Of a DNA stretch of 64,000 nt, positions 1-14,149 are shown piece after piece (position 1 is the first letter of the stretch; every line of letters starts with the position of its first letter). A model generated the notes under the pieces. The model was given only the letters and a program-made list of their open reading frames with translations. It did no database searches and had not been told where the DNA came from. A program made the position numbers and the translations under genes. The DNA comes from Allium sativum (taxonomy: Eukaryota > Streptophyta > Magnoliopsida > Asparagales > Amaryllidaceae): contig CM060926.1 of NCBI GenBank assembly GCA_030737875.1, positions 316,732,922 to 316,796,921 on the forward strand, in the 5' to 3' direction.

Positions 1-318
1 TGCAATTTCGATTTTGTATGTACTATTATTTGCTAAAGTATCCAATAGCTCAAACTATATACAAATTTGACAGCCAAAGTAGGTTGATCCTCACAAGATT
101 GAATCGAAACCTTCAGCTTTCCTTTTTTGATAGCAAGCCTTCAGCATTTTGTCGTGTTGTTCTGTATTTCCAGCTTTTAGTATCAAATATCGTTTTCAAA
201 TTTTGATATGGATATATTTACCCCCACAACAAAAAGATTTTTGCTCTTAAATTGAAATTTCTATCATATTGTAACGATTGTGGTTTTATGCACACACACC
301 CATATAGAAAGTGACCAT
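1..318. other. Flanking DNA left of the first nest, no gene recognised
   Basis: AT-rich sequence with a short CA run near 290-300. It is the left flank of the TTA target site used by the MITE that starts at 322. A 62-codon open frame at 18-206 shows no recognisable domain. If the possible terminal exon at 17,203-17,306 belongs to a gene that begins left of the window, this stretch would be intron. That is only inference. Confidence 0.4.
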
Positions 319-1057
319 TTAGGCCCCGTTCTTAGTCTTTGAGTGTGCCACAGTCAATTGGACTTGCGTCCGACGCAGCTCCATTGGCTGGCATGCTGAA
401 AGGCATGCTGGGCGAATGGCAGAAAGTGGTCCATTCACTTTGTGAGAGCGGATGATTAAGGGCTGCTGAACATCATTTAGCATGTGCGTGGTGCGCGCCC
501 CAAGTGCCCAAGTGCCCATCTTTGATGATTTTAACATATTTGTATTAGTATCAAGCCTTCGTGTGTGTTCAAACCGGTTTTGTGTGACGACCCCATTTCC
601 CGTACAGACAGAGACAAGGGTAATCTTTGGAATATAACACAGAAACAGATAATAACAGAACAGAATTAAATAAATACACCAGATAATGAACAATAAAATA
701 TACTGGATAAAAGTAATCATCAGAGTTACACAGTATACAGGATCTTACTTAGTACAAATACAGTTCAACTATACATATATGTCTACAGCGGAAACAAACA
801 AAATATGTACAATATGAGCTGAACAACATAAAAAGAGATAAATGATAGAATCCATATTCAACTCCAGCTATCCAGAAAGAACCAGCTAAACCTGAATACA
901 AGGCTGCCCGTGTAGAAAAAGGGGCACCCGAGTTTGAAAGTAAAACAAACCATGAGTCAGTCATAGGACTGGTATGAGAAATCTACTCAACACAATTGAA
1001 ATATGGTTAATCACAGGACCACGCCACTTTCGTGGAACGGGTTTACTCCATCGGATC

Positions 1058-4000
1058 TGTAACATCCCAAAATTTTGCGATAAATTTTATTATTTAATTT
1101 AATATGTTTTTGATAATATATGGATTTTAAATAATATTTAATGATTTAAATTGTGAAATTCTATGTTGAAAACGTAATTGAATTGTTTAAAATAATGAAA
1201 TTCAACCTATTATTGCGATAATAACTTGCATTGATCGCAAATTAATTTGGGATTTATTTATTTCGATAAAGGTTGAAATTGGGAATTAATATTAATGTAT
1301 TTAATGAAATTGATTAGTGTGATTAATAGTTGAAATAGAACTTGAATTCTAATTAATGAAAAATTGAATTAACAATTAACGATAGTTGATTTATAAGTTA
1401 TATTAATTTATTTGTATTGATTTGAATAGAGTTTATAAATCTTTGAATTTAAATTAAAAGGTGAATAAACGGAAATTAAAATGCGTATAGATTTTTGTAA
1501 TAATTAACTTTGAATTTTATATGTGAATTCGTTTTAAACTATGGTAACTTTTTGAGTAATCAAAACGATAAAATTTGCTACTTATGAAAGTTGAATAAAA
1601 AGGAATGTTAATTAATTTAATAGAATTAATGTTCAATAGAAATTGGTAAATAATAATTGAATTTAAGGTTTTAATGTATGTAAATTGATGGAATTAAATA
1701 ATGGTTATAAATGGAATGAACATTTAGTTTGGATTCAATTACAATAATAGCAAAGAAGAATTTGTTGATCAAAATTACTCTCACTATTTGTTGTAGATAT
1801 AATAATCACTGTCAATGTAACTTGAATTCCATTAATCAGGGATGGAAATCATATGTGTCAAACTGATTGGTTAAAAGCGTAATTTTCAAAATAACGGTTA
1901 CTGAACAATCAAATTTCGAAGCTTAATATAAAGTATTTAAGTTTCCATTTGGATATAAATAAAATTAATGAACTTTAAAAATAAAATAAAAAATGAATAT
2001 ATAGAAATTGAAATAAATAGTATATGCATGTGTGAATAAATGCTACTTATGTCCATATGACATTTTATGGTTTTATCGAATCATAGTATAAGCATTCATT
2101 AGAAATTTAATTATATCCAATGGTTTCGGTGTTAATGAAATGGCATATTTTAGGTAACATGTAATTAATGATGGACAAAGAAAATATTGCAAATTCAAAA
2201 TATAGAAAGAATTAAATTTAGAAATTAATCATCTTATTTTTATTGATTTCTTATATTTCATTATTTTCTCATATGACAACAAATGAAACAAATAGTCGCA
2301 CCCTGTATTTCTTTCAGAAAATGTCAATGGTCGCTTCTCTTATATATCCTATGAGAAAACATTAGATCTCCTAAAATACTGCACAAAAAAAAATCTTGTT
2401 TTATTCTAGCGTACTCGTATCTTAATTATCTTCGATCTCATACCTAAATTTAGAGGTGTGATGGAATTTGAGTGGTGTCGACAACTGCTAAAGTGAAGGA
2501 TAAGAAGCTAGGATTGAGATTCTTGATTTATATAGGGATCGATGCATGAGTTGAACATCGTATTCGAGTTTGTGACATGGAATAGCATCTTGTGTGCAAA
2601 TTTGGGTGGATTTCACGACAAAAATTGTCGCAACCTACATGGTGCATGCGTGAGGAAGCTGATGGATGCAATTTTATGGGTGGAGCAAGCTTGAAGTTAT
2701 TGTGATGGAGAGGAAGTGTGCGCGAAGAAAAATTTGTTGGATCTATCCATTCGAGTTTTCGTTGAGAAACAAGAAAGAGATTGAGGAGAGAAGTTATGTA
2801 TATTGGTGGGTTTAATTTTTCTTGTGAGTGTATTGTACAGGAGTAGATGGGTGAAGGGGGAAGAAGGTGCTGACATGGCAAGCTTCTCATATTTTAGTCC
2901 ATTTTTCGTTTATTTTATTTTATTTTATTTAAAACTCTAATCGCTAGAACTTAAATAACTTTTGCATACGACTTCAGAATGACACGCGTTTTTTGCATTT
3001 GAATCGTATCAACGAGCTCTTTGAGATGGCGTTGGTTTGGATTGATTCTAAGACTGGAAATTTTTGGGCTAAAAATTGGATTTCAATCGCATATAGAACC
3101 AAGGTGAGTGATTTAACCCACTCACGCTTAACTAAAGTATTCTAATATTAGTTAAAATAATATTATGTCATGATATGATTGTTTGGATTGATGTTTGACA
3201 GTTTAATTTTGCATATTATGTTTATTTGCATTGATAGTGTAGTTAATTTTGACTGTTAAATTTATGTTTTCAGTTAAGTTAAAAATTTGACATTTAATTA
3301 CTATTTAAAACCTGACACCTGATAATTTGTACATTTATGTGATATTGAACTGTTTGTATGTATTGATGTGACGAATGGCTTGAATTTGATATGTTGACAT
3401 ATTGATGTTAATTATGTAAATTTGCCTGTTATTCATATTTATTTGTATATGACCGTTGTTGTGCCGATTAATCCCAATCATTACCCTAGATGTTACGGGC
3501 ATCGAATAAACCCGGGGTTAATCATTAAAATGAATTAAGAACGTAGGTTGAAATGATAAATACCTATGACCCTAATTTGGATTGAAATGATATATATCCT
3601 TTCCCAAATACTAAAATTAAAAATTTCAGTATTACTTGGCCATAGGATAGAAAATTATATACGGACACCGGTTGGTTAAATAAAATTTGTTTTAACCATG
3701 AATTTTGAAATATTGTTTTAAAGACCATATAAGCGATGTTTTATAATTTATTTCCTTTGAACTTGAACCTCGAATTTTGAAATATATAAATATATAAGAA
3801 AAGGAAATAAATTTGTATTGTAAATGAAGCTAAATAAATAGTGAAATATAATATAAATCGAATTTATTGAAATTGAATAGTTTCACCCACCTTTGAATTT
3901 TATTATGAATCAACATTGATTTGAATTACATATGAATTGTGAACTCGATATTTCACATAAATTGAAATCATTGAAAATGAGAATCTAATTTGGAACGTAA

Positions 4001-5715
4001 CTATTTGAATTAATTTGATCAAAGTGAAATGAATGTAAATTGGAAGTTTAATCGATGGAATTATAAAAATTTGAGTTGATTGAAATGAAGATTGAAATAT
4101 GACTTCAAGTTTAATTGAAAATGTTAGAGAATGATTCTAATTCCAACTATAGTATTTCAAAACCATTCTTTATAAACTATTTTAATAATAATTATATTTT
4201 CTGTATAAACTATTTTACTTTATTACTATTTTATTTTATAATTATTTTAAATAAATCATTTTATAATTAACTATTTATTTTATAAATTATTCTAATATTT
4301 TAACTATAGATTTTACTAAATTTGATAATTCTATTTTAATTACAAACTATTTATTTTTCAACTATTTCAAATTATATATCTAAACTATTTCATATATATT
4401 TTTACTATCTTAATATTCAAATTATTTTAAAAGTTGGAATTGTCCAAGATTTAAGTTTGGTTTTTAAAGGAGATTTCATTATGAAACATTATATTTTGAC
4501 TATTGAAATGATTTTAGAAAATATGATAGTTTTGATATGAAGTACGAACCCCCTTTGAAATGTAAAAGAACTGACCGGTGTGAAAAATGTAAACGTTTGG
4601 TTGTTAAAGAGACCGGGATCGGATATTGTCATACTCTCTGCCAATACCGAAAACCACTTTAACAACTGTGTACGCGGTGGAGTTCCGAAAATGGTGTTGG
4701 ATGGATTTGGAGGCGATTACTGGATTTGAAGAAAGAGAACGATGATGGATAACCTTGACTTTCGGGTCATAATTAAAATGACTAAAACAGGAGCCATACC
4801 CAGGTTAATTGAGTTAGCTACTCTGAGCAGGCATACTTCTTCGATACCATATATATACTTTGTGATTGATTGGCGCCTTTGATTTGATTTTGGGGTATGT
4901 CTGGGGTGGGCGGTAGTTGCGGCTATGCGTTACCACCGGCCTGGGTCAGCAATCCGGTAGAATCACTACTGATGGGTATTGCCTCGATGCCTTGTCATAT
5001 TTATCCTGATCGAGCCCCCTACAATTTTGATTTAACGTTGTCGTATCACGGCGCATCTCTATCCGCCGACGTACCGGTGTGTTATATGCAAACTGTACGG
5101 CAACGGTATAAACGGTGTAAGGGTAATAATGGTAATCCCGCTTACATTATTTTATTATGTTATATTTAACCATAGACATTATTATAATAGCGTATTATAT
5201 TATATAGTATTAGTTTGACGGATCCTTAGGAGATGGAAATTCCCGTAACATCTCTTAAGTTATTGCATTCATATTATTACATGAAATTTGATTTAACTAA
5301 TATGAGAATGATTTAGTTCTGATCCGAGTGTTTGTTGTGTTTCTTTTCATGCAATACGCTCGGGTCAGACCGAGTTGCAGTTAGCGAAGATTTCTTACTT
5401 TGAAGATACAAGATGAAGATGGAATTCAACAGACGTACTATAATTATTATTCCGCTGCAAATGCATCGGTATGTTGTATGTTAATTTACTCTGATAATTG
5501 TTGTAAATGAAATAAAATGTATGTTTTTAACAGCTTTATAAACTGTTATTTATTTATTATATTTAGTCCTTCCGCTGCGAGATTCTGTATTTGTTCTTCT
5601 TCTTCTCTTCTTTTTTCTTATATAAATCCCAATAACTTTCCTTATTTTTGATTTGTTCATGTTGACATTGAGGATCATTGTCGATTTGAACGGTCAAAAA
5701 TATCGGGATGTTACA
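1058..5715 (+). repeat. 5' LTR of element 1 (4658 bp)
   Basis: Runs from TGTAACATCCC to GGGATGTTACA with short inverted ends. It is nearly identical to the 3' LTR. By eye, the first ~440 bp carry 14 substitutions and most later stretches far fewer, so the insertion is fairly recent. A GC-richer island lies around 2,520-2,900, a TATTT/ATTTT-rich stretch around 4,140-4,440 and a second GC-richer zone around 4,540-5,140. Transcription start and polyadenylation positions cannot be fixed from sequence alone. Confidence 0.93.
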
Positions 5716-5717
5716 TT

Positions 5718-5729
5718 TGGTATCAGAGC
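5718..5729 (+). promoter_or_regulatory. Primer binding site of element 1 (tRNA-iMet)
   Basis: TGGTATCAGAGC, two bases after the 5' LTR end, is the complement of the 3' end of plant initiator tRNA-Met. It primes minus-strand DNA synthesis. It also fixes the element's orientation as plus. Confidence 0.95.
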
Positions 5730-7494
5730 TTTGGTTTAGCGAAAACCTTGGCTCTATTTGGGATTAACTCATTAGAGATGGAGTAGTAATAATCTAGAAT
5801 GAGTTTGAGTGTATATGAGAGAGCGTACTTGTAATTTTGGTATACAATGATTTTATTTGTGTTGATTTGTTCTGTTGAGAATTTATGAATTCTGGTCGGT
5901 ACTTGGGACGCCAATGTATCGATAGGGATTTCTAAACACTCGAACAGAGCTTATCGATATAATATTATTTTGAATTATATTTTATATATATAGAATTATT
6001 TAAAAATATATGAATTTTGGGTTTGTTGATGATAATATTAAATTTTCATCATTTGTTACTCGATTAATTAATAGTTAAAACCATTGGTTGTTGATTGTTT
6101 TAAAAAAAATCAAATATTGAAAATTTATTGATAATGAAATAAGAAGTAAAATATGAATTTGAGAATTTGGTTCGGGGCGATTTTTTAATATCGATTTGCA
6201 AATGGTTTGAAATAATATGTTTATATTTTAAAAGTGTTTCAAATAGAAATTGTTTTTAAATGAATTATTGAAAGAAAAAAATAAAAGTATACCCTCTTTT
6301 CTTTGAAAATGATTTCGGTGATGAGTGCACGCATCATCGATGTTTATTCTCAAGAGTCTAAGTAGGGAGACATTTATATTTTAGATTTTGTTTTACGAAG
6401 TTGAACTTTATTTAGACCCCCTTTTAGTATGATTTTATGTAAACGATATATTATATAAAGAAAAAAAAATTGAAAAAAAAAAGAACCCGAAATTTAATTC
6501 TTGAAATCTTGAATAAGTAATGAATTGAAACTTCCGAATGTTAAGAGAGTTATAATTAAAATAAAAAAAAAATCTTAAGAATTGGATAATAAAATGAAAC
6601 AAATGGTAACCATTGAAATTTGTGTAATAATTAATTCTGTTCTGTAGCATGAATAACTTACCAATTAATTAGAAAGTTGAATGTTATAAGAATAAGCAAT
6701 TAATTAATGGACAAGTATAAGAAGGGATAATGAAAGTGAAGAAAAATTTGATTGGTTATAATATAAATAAAATTTAAGTTACGTAATGAAAATGACATAT
6801 GCTTGGTTATGTTATACTTAGTAATGTGAATTAACCAAATCAATGAAAAATTAATTAAGCGAATTAATTGGTAATAAACTGAAATATAACAAATGAAATT
6901 ATGAATTGTTTAAAAGTGAAATAAACAATGAAATCAAGCTAATAAAAAGTGACATTGAAAAATTTTGTTTGGTTGCTTGTTTGAATGAATATAATTGATT
7001 GGATGTTTTATTTATATTTTAGTTGCATTTGCTAATGCATTTGTGCTTACTATAAACATATAAATATTATTTCTTTTATATGTTGTAGAGAGTTATAAGT
7101 ACTGATGGCAATTTGCTTGCATTGGAGCTACTTGCGCATAAATATTTGCTAATGCTTGTTCAAAAATAAATAAATATCTAATAACGCAAATGAAAGGTAC
7201 ATATATCGAATTATATATCGTATTTTGGCAATTTATATTGTTTTCCCCAATTTTGGGATGCCTCATCATTGAGATGAGATGTATATTTAGAATCATTATA
7301 TATTATTGTTTTCCAGACCAAACCGTACAAAGGAGACTCCGCCGAAATTTTTCGTGAAATTATGACTTAGAAATTTTGTGAAAATTTGAGTTTTGTATAA
7401 GTTAAATTTTCTATGTTTAGTAGAAATTTTATATTATTTCAACTTTATTTTATCACTTTATTTCTACATTCCTTTTCGAGGACGAAAAGTTTTT
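5730..7494 (+). other. Non-coding interior of element 1
   Basis: This stretch is AT-rich with stops in all frames; the longest open frames are 60-70 codons and resemble nothing. The first ~150 bp after the primer site share an ordered set of words with the same place in element 2 (CTTGGCTCT, AGAGATGG, CTAGAAT, AGTTTGAGTGTATAT). A leader with packaging or dimerisation function would explain this. The last ~60 bp contain GAGGACGAA, a remnant of the end of the pol region found in autonomous gypsy elements. Confidence 0.8.
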
Positions 7495-7507
7495 AAGTGG
7501 GAGAGAA
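7495..7507 (+). promoter_or_regulatory. Polypurine tract of element 1
   Basis: AAGTGGGAGAGAA lies directly before the 3' LTR and would prime plus-strand DNA synthesis. It is preceded by the gypsy-typical CGAGGACGAAAAG. Confidence 0.92.
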
Positions 7508-10500
7508 TGTAACATCCCAAAATTTTGCGATAAATTTTATTATTTAATTTAATATGTTTTCGATATTATATAGATTTTAAATAATATTTAATGATTTAAA
7601 TTGTGAAATTCTATGCTGAAAACATAATTGAATTGTTTAAAATAATGAAATTCAAACTATTATTGCAATAATAACTTGCATTGATCGCAAATAAATTTAG
7701 GATTTATTTATTTCGATAAAGGTTGAAAGTGGGAATTAATATTAATGTATTTAATGAAATTGATTGGTGTGATTAATAGTTGAAATAGAACTTGAATTAT
7801 AATTAATGAAAAATTGAATTAACAATTAACGATAGTTGATTTATAAGTTATATTAATTTATTTGTATTGATTTGAATAGAGTTTATAAATCTTTGAATTT
7901 AATTTAAAAGGTGAATAAACGGAAATTAAAATGCATATAGATTTTTGTAATAATTAACTTTGAATTTTATATGTGAATTCGTTTTAAACTATGGTAACTT
8001 TTTGAGTAATCAAAACGATAAAATTTGCTACTTATGAAAGTTGAATAAAAAGGAATGTTAATTAATTTAATAGAATTAATGTTCAATAGAAATTGGTAAA
8101 TAATAATTGAATTTAAGGTTTTAATGTATGTAAATTGATGGAATTAAATAATGGTTATAAATGGAATGAACATTTAGTTTGGATTCAATTACAATAATAG
8201 CAAAGAAGAATTTGTTGATCAAAATTACTCTCACTATTTGTTGTAGATATAATAATCACTGTCAATGTAACTTGAATTCCATTAATCAGGGATGGAAATC
8301 ATATGTATCAAACTGATTGGTTAAAAGCGTAATTTTCAAAATAACGGTTACTGAACAATCAAATTTCGAAGCTTAATATAAAGTATTTAAGGTTCCATTT
8401 GGATATAAATAAAATTAATGAACTTTAAAAATAAAATAAAAAAATGAATATATAGAAATTGAAATAAATAGTATATGCATGTGTGAATAAATGCTACTTA
8501 TGTCCATATGACATTTTATGGTTTTATCGAATCATAGTATAAGCATTCATTAGAAATTTAATTATATCCAATGGTTTCGGTGTTAATGAAATGGCATATT
8601 TTAGGTAACATGTAATTAATGATGGACAAAGAAAATATTGCGAATCCAAAATATAGAAAGAATTAAATTTAGAAATTAATCATCTTATGTTTATTGATTT
8701 CTTATATTTCATTATTTTCTCATATGACAACAAATGAAACAAATAGCCGCACCCTGTATTTCTTTCAGAAAATGTCAATGGTCGCTCCTCTTATATATCC
8801 TATGAGAAAACATTAGATCTCCTAAAATACTGCACAAAAAAAAAATCTTGTTTTATTCTAGCATACTCGTATCTTAATTATCTTCGATCTCATACCTAAA
8901 TTTAGAGGTGTGATGGAATTTGAGTGGTGTCGACAACTGCTAAAGTGAAGGATAAGAAGCTAGGATTGAGATTCTTGATTTATATAGGGATCGATGCATG
9001 AGTTGAACATCGTATTCGAATTTGTGACATGGAATAGCATCTTGTGTGCAAATTTGGGTGGATTTCATGACAAAAATTGTCGCAACCTACATGGTGCATG
9101 CGTGAGGAAGCTGGTGATGCAATTTTATGGGTGGAGCGAGCTTGAAGTTATTGTGATGGAGAGGAAGTGTGCGCGAAGAAAAATTTGTTGGATCTATCCA
9201 TTCGAGTTTTCGTTGTGAAACAAGAAAGAGATTGAGGAGATAAGTTATGTATATTGGTGGGTTTAATTTTTCTTGTGAGTGTATTGTACAGGAGTAGATG
9301 GGTGAAGGGGGAAGAAGGTGCTGACATGGCAAGCTTCTCATATTTTAGTCCATTTTTCGTTTTTTTTTTATTTTATTTTATTTAAAACTCTAATCGCTAG
9401 AACTTAAATAACTTTTGCATACGACTTCAGAATGACATGCGTTTTTTGCATTTGAATCGTATCAACGAGCTCTTCGAGATGGCGTTGGTTTGGATTGATT
9501 CTAAGACTGAAAATTTTTGGGATAAAAATTGGATTTCAATCGCATATAGAACCAAGGTGAGTGATTTAACCCACTCACGCTTAACTAAAGTATTCTAATA
9601 TTAGTTAAAATAATATTATGTCATGATATGATTGTTTGGATTGATGTTTGACAGTTTAATTTTGCATATTATGTTTATTTGCATTGATAGTGTAGTTAAT
9701 TTTGACTGTTAAATTTATGTTTTCAGTTAAGTTAAAAATTTGACATTTAATTACTGTTTAAAACCTGACACCTGATAATTTGTACATTTATGTGATATTG
9801 AACTGTTTGTATGTATTGATGTGACGAATGGCTTGAATTTGATATGTTGACATATTGATGTTAATTATGTAAATTTGCCTGTTATTCATATTTATTTGTA
9901 TATGACCGTTGTTGTGCCGATTAATCCCAATCATTACCCTAGATGTTACGGGCATCGAATAAACCCGGGGTTAATCATTAAAATGAATTAAGAACGTAGG
10001 TTGAAATGATAAATACCTATGACCCTAATTTGGATTGAAATGATATATATCCTTTCCCAAATACTAAAATTAAAAATTTCAGTATTACTTGGCCATAGGA
10101 TAGAAAATTATATACGGACACCGGTTGGTTAAATAAAATTTGTTTTAACCATGAATTTTGAAATATTGTTTTAAAGACCATATAAGCGATGTTTTATAAT
10201 TTATTTCCTTTGAACTTGAACCTCGAATTTTGAAATATATAAATATATAAGAAAAGGAAATAAATTTGTATTGTAAATGAAGCTAAATAAATAGTGAAAT
10301 ATAATATAAATCGAATTTATTGAAATTGAATAGTTTCACCCCCCTTTGAATTTTATTATGAATCAACATTGATTTGAATTACATATGAATTGTGAACTCG
10401 ATATTTGACATAAATTGAAATCATTGAAAATGAGAATCTAATTTGGAACGTAACTATTTGAATTAATTTGATCAAAGTGAAATGAATGTAAATTGGAAGT

Positions 10501-12168
10501 TTAATCGATGGAATTATAAAAATTTGAGTTGAATGAATTGAAGATTGAAATATGACTTCAAGTTTAGTTGAAAATGTTAGAGAACGATTCTAATTCCAAC
10601 TATAGTATTTCAAAACCATTCTTTATAAACTATTTTAATAATAATTATATTTTCTGTATAAACTATTTTACTTTATTACTATTTTATTTTATAATTATTT
10701 TAAATAAATCATTTTATAATTAACTATTTATTTTATAAATTATTCTAATATTTTAACTATAGATTTTACTAAATTTGATAATTCTATTTTAATTACAAAC
10801 TATTTATTTTTCAACTATTTCAAATTATATATCTAAACTATTTCATATATATTTTTACTATCTTAATATTCAAATTATTTTAAAAGTTGGAACTGTCCAA
10901 GATTTAAGTTTGGTTTTTAAAGGAGATTTCATTATGAAACATTATATTTTGACTATTGAAATGATTTTAGAAAATATGATATTTTTTATATGAAGTACGA
11001 ACCCCCTTTGAAATGTAAAAGAACTGACCGGTGTGAAAAATGTAAACATTTGGTTGTTAAAGAGACCGGGATCGGATATTGTCATACTCTCTGCCAATAC
11101 CGAAAACCACTTTAACAACTGTGTACGCGGTGGAGTTCCAAAAATGGTGTTGGATGGATTTGGAGGCGATTAATGGATTTGAAGAAAGAGAACGATGATG
11201 GATAACCTTGACCTTCGGGTCATAATTAAAATGACTAAAACAGGAGCCATACCCAGGTTAATTGAGTTAGCTACTCTGAGCAGGCATACTTCTTCGATAC
11301 CATATATATACTTTGAGATTGATTGGCGCCTTTGATTTGATTTTGGGGTATGTCTGGGGTGGGCGGTAGTTGCGGCTATGCGTTACCACCGGCCTGGGTC
11401 AGCAATCCGGTAGAATCACTACTGATGGGTATTGCCTCGATGCCTTATCGTATTTATCCTGATCGAGCCCCCTACGATTTTGATTTAACGTTGTCGTATC
11501 ACGGCGCATCTCTATCCGCCGACGTACCGGTGTGTTATATGCAAACTGTACGGCAACGGTATAAACGGTGTAAGGGTAATAATGGTAATCCCGCTTACAT
11601 TATTTTATTATGTTATATTTAACCATAGACATTATTATAATAGCGTATTATATTATATAGTATTAGTTTGACGGGTCCTTAGGAGATGGAAATTCCCGTA
11701 ACATCTCTTAAGTTATTGCATTCATATTATTACATGAAATTTGATTTAACTAATATGAGAATGATTTAGTTCTGATCCGAGTGTTTGTTGTGTTTCTTTT
11801 CATGCAATACGCTCGGGTCAGACCGAGTTGCAGTTAGCGAAGATTTCTTACTTTGAAGATACAAGATGAAGATGGAATTCAACGGACGTACTATAATTAT
11901 TATTCCGCTGCAAATGCATCGGTATGTTGTATGTTAATTTACTCTGATAATTGTTGTAAATGAAATAAAATGTATGTTTTTAACAGCTTTATAAATTGTT
12001 ATTTATTTATTATATTTAGTCCTTCCGCTGCGAGATTTTGTATTTGTTCTTCTTCTTCTCTTCTTTTTTCTTATATAAATCCCAATAACTATCCTTATTT
12101 TTGATTTGTTCATGTTGACATTGAGGATCATTGTCGATTTGAACGGTCAAAATTATCGGGATGTTACA
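7508..12168 (+). repeat. 3' LTR of element 1 (4661 bp)
   Basis: A copy of 1,058-5,715 with the same TG...CA ends, followed by the target duplicate GGATC. A 90-codon plus-strand open frame at 11,350-11,622 repeats the one at 4,897-5,169 with only three amino-acid differences. This reflects the youth of the LTR pair and is no proof of coding. Confidence 0.93.
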
Positions 12169-12173
12169 GGATC

Positions 12174-13860
12174 ACCAGTGCTTTAAAACAAATCATTCTT
12201 TTAAACATCGCTATGCTTTTTATAAAAATGAAGCCATTATAAGACTCAGTTCCCATCACACAATGCAACGCAAACCGGAGGATAGAGTTTTTACCTTATA
12301 ACGGCCAAAATATGCTTGATACGAATGAAACAAAGGCATTTGATATTACTGCTAGTGTTTATATGTTTTGAAAACAATTTCAAATCATAACTATCAATCA
12401 TAGATGGCATGGGTACCATATATCATTTCGCCATATATATATACAATCAAAACCGCACGATGTCATATTTGGAAATTGGATTTCCGTCATGAACCAAGGC
12501 AAAAGATAGTCATTACCGACTTCGAGACTCTCTAGCCCGAGCCTCAGTGTCAGAGCGCATCGACCCTTGGATCGTCAGGGCCGGTCCACCGATGTGGATT
12601 AAAAATTCCTGAACAATGCGTTTCCCCGCCCTGCGTAAATGAGCCAATGAATGACTCCATCGGACCCGGATCGTCCGATCAAACCGAGGCGCCTCGCAAC
12701 AGCAACAACCACATAAGTCAAACTCGTCAGGGCGTGTAAAACCACTGACGCCACTTCTAACTAGAAAGAAACGCATGTCCTCCCTGAGGTCCTTACTCCC
12801 GTTTCTGGTTCATACTGGGTGTGAGGCTCGCGATTTCACGTTATACACAAAGCTACGCCACACAGGCGGTGCTTTGATCATCACCACAAGACTTTGCTTT
12901 TCAACAGAAGCCCTGATCATTTTCCACTTGGGCATGCCACACTAGCAATTCATAACATGCGACTGATGACCATCGATATACATCCTCAGAATACTGTGCG
13001 TTTCAGAGAAGGGAGTTAAGCAAAAGAATAAATTCTCCGCCGCCAAATAGATGTATATTTAACAGAGATCAATCAACACAGAATAAAATCCAATGTCAGA
13101 CACACAGTCCATTTACAAGTCCGTTCTGGGTCTGAACGAAACCGGAGGCACTATATACCTCGCAAACCCATCGATCATCACTCATTATCCATATTTCGGG
13201 ATGCCTCCCAATCAGGACCTCGGTTACCATCCAAACGAGGTGAAAATCTCCGGTCTTCGACCACCGTCTTTATCTTCGATTTCTTATCGTCGATTCAGTT
13301 ATTCAGAATGGGGTAAACCCGGTCTTTCTGAACAACTCGCGTATATAATAAACAAGTGCAACACTAACATACACACGCATCATTTCAATTCATTAGTCAC
13401 TAACCGTCAATTAGTAAGAGAACGATTTCCCAGATATTAACCCCGAAGGCCGAAACCAACATCAGATCAACACCCAGGAAACCTTTCGACTTAGCCAACC
13501 TTCAGTTAATTTCTAAATCACATCCATATCGTTTATAATATTTTATAATGATTTATCGCTATTTTTATTTATTTTAAAATAGCCAATTTATTCAAAATGA
13601 CGCTTCGGGCCATAACACGACCGTGGCGCTGTTTTTTTTCAGATTTGATTTACACATCTGAAAATTTAACTGTTGGATCTTCATAAAATTTACATCATTA
13701 GAAAGATCTTTTCAAAACGAATCCAACGGTTCCAGTTTCGGGAAAATCCGAGGGTCGGATCTCCCGGTACAATCGTTTGATGTTTCGATTTCGAAATACG
13801 AACTGCAGCGTCGTTATTCGATTAAATATAATTATATTTTTATATATATATAAATATAAT
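12174..13860 (-). repeat. Solo LTR (first nest): 3'-proximal part of the LTR, right piece
   Basis: This part contains the word set that lies near the 3' end of the related LTRs. The reverse complement of 12,240-12,290 matches 59,040-59,100 (CTCCGGTTTGCGTTGCATTG type words), and 13,080-13,160 matches 58,190-58,240. It is GC-richer than its surroundings. The open frames at 12,513-12,776 and 13,093-13,440 fall inside LTR sequence and show no domain. Confidence 0.6.
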
Positions 13861-14075
13861 CGATTCTGGTGCTGTTTTTCTTCAGATCTGAATTAAACAT
13901 TCCAGACAATCCAACCGTTGGATTTTTACAAAGTTGGTGCCGTTGGAAAGATATTTCCAAGGCGAACCCAACGGTTCCGATTTCAGGAAAATCCGATGGT
14001 CGGATCTCCCGGTATAATCGTTTGAAATCACGGTTTCAAAATACGAACTGCAGCGTCGTTATTCGATATATTTTA

Positions 14076-14110
<35 letters not shown>

Positions 14111-14149
14111 TCTTCGATTTCAAAGCTACATTCTTTTCATACATTTGAT

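Larger units (their letters stand above)
1058..12168 (+). mobile_element. Complete LARD-type LTR retroelement (element 1), 11.1 kb
   Basis: Two direct LTRs (1,058-5,715 and 7,508-12,168) start TGTAACATCCC and end GGGATGTTACA. They flank 1,792 bp of non-coding interior with a tRNA-iMet primer site at the left and a polypurine tract at the right. GGATC occurs immediately outside both ends (1,053-1,057 and 12,169-12,173), so insertion and ends are intact. No gag, protease, integrase or RT motifs occur in any frame. This matches the LARD definition: very long LTRs, non-coding interior, movement dependent on proteins supplied in trans. The GAGGACGAAAAG...AAGTGGGAGAGAATGTAAC junction is typical of plant Ty3/gypsy chromoviruses of the Tekay/Del type, so such an element is the likely partner (inference). 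Confidence 0.92.

Noticed and set aside
319..720. 133-codon minus-strand open frame
   Set aside because: It runs across the MITE/solo-LTR junction at 582/583 and so is a chance fusion.
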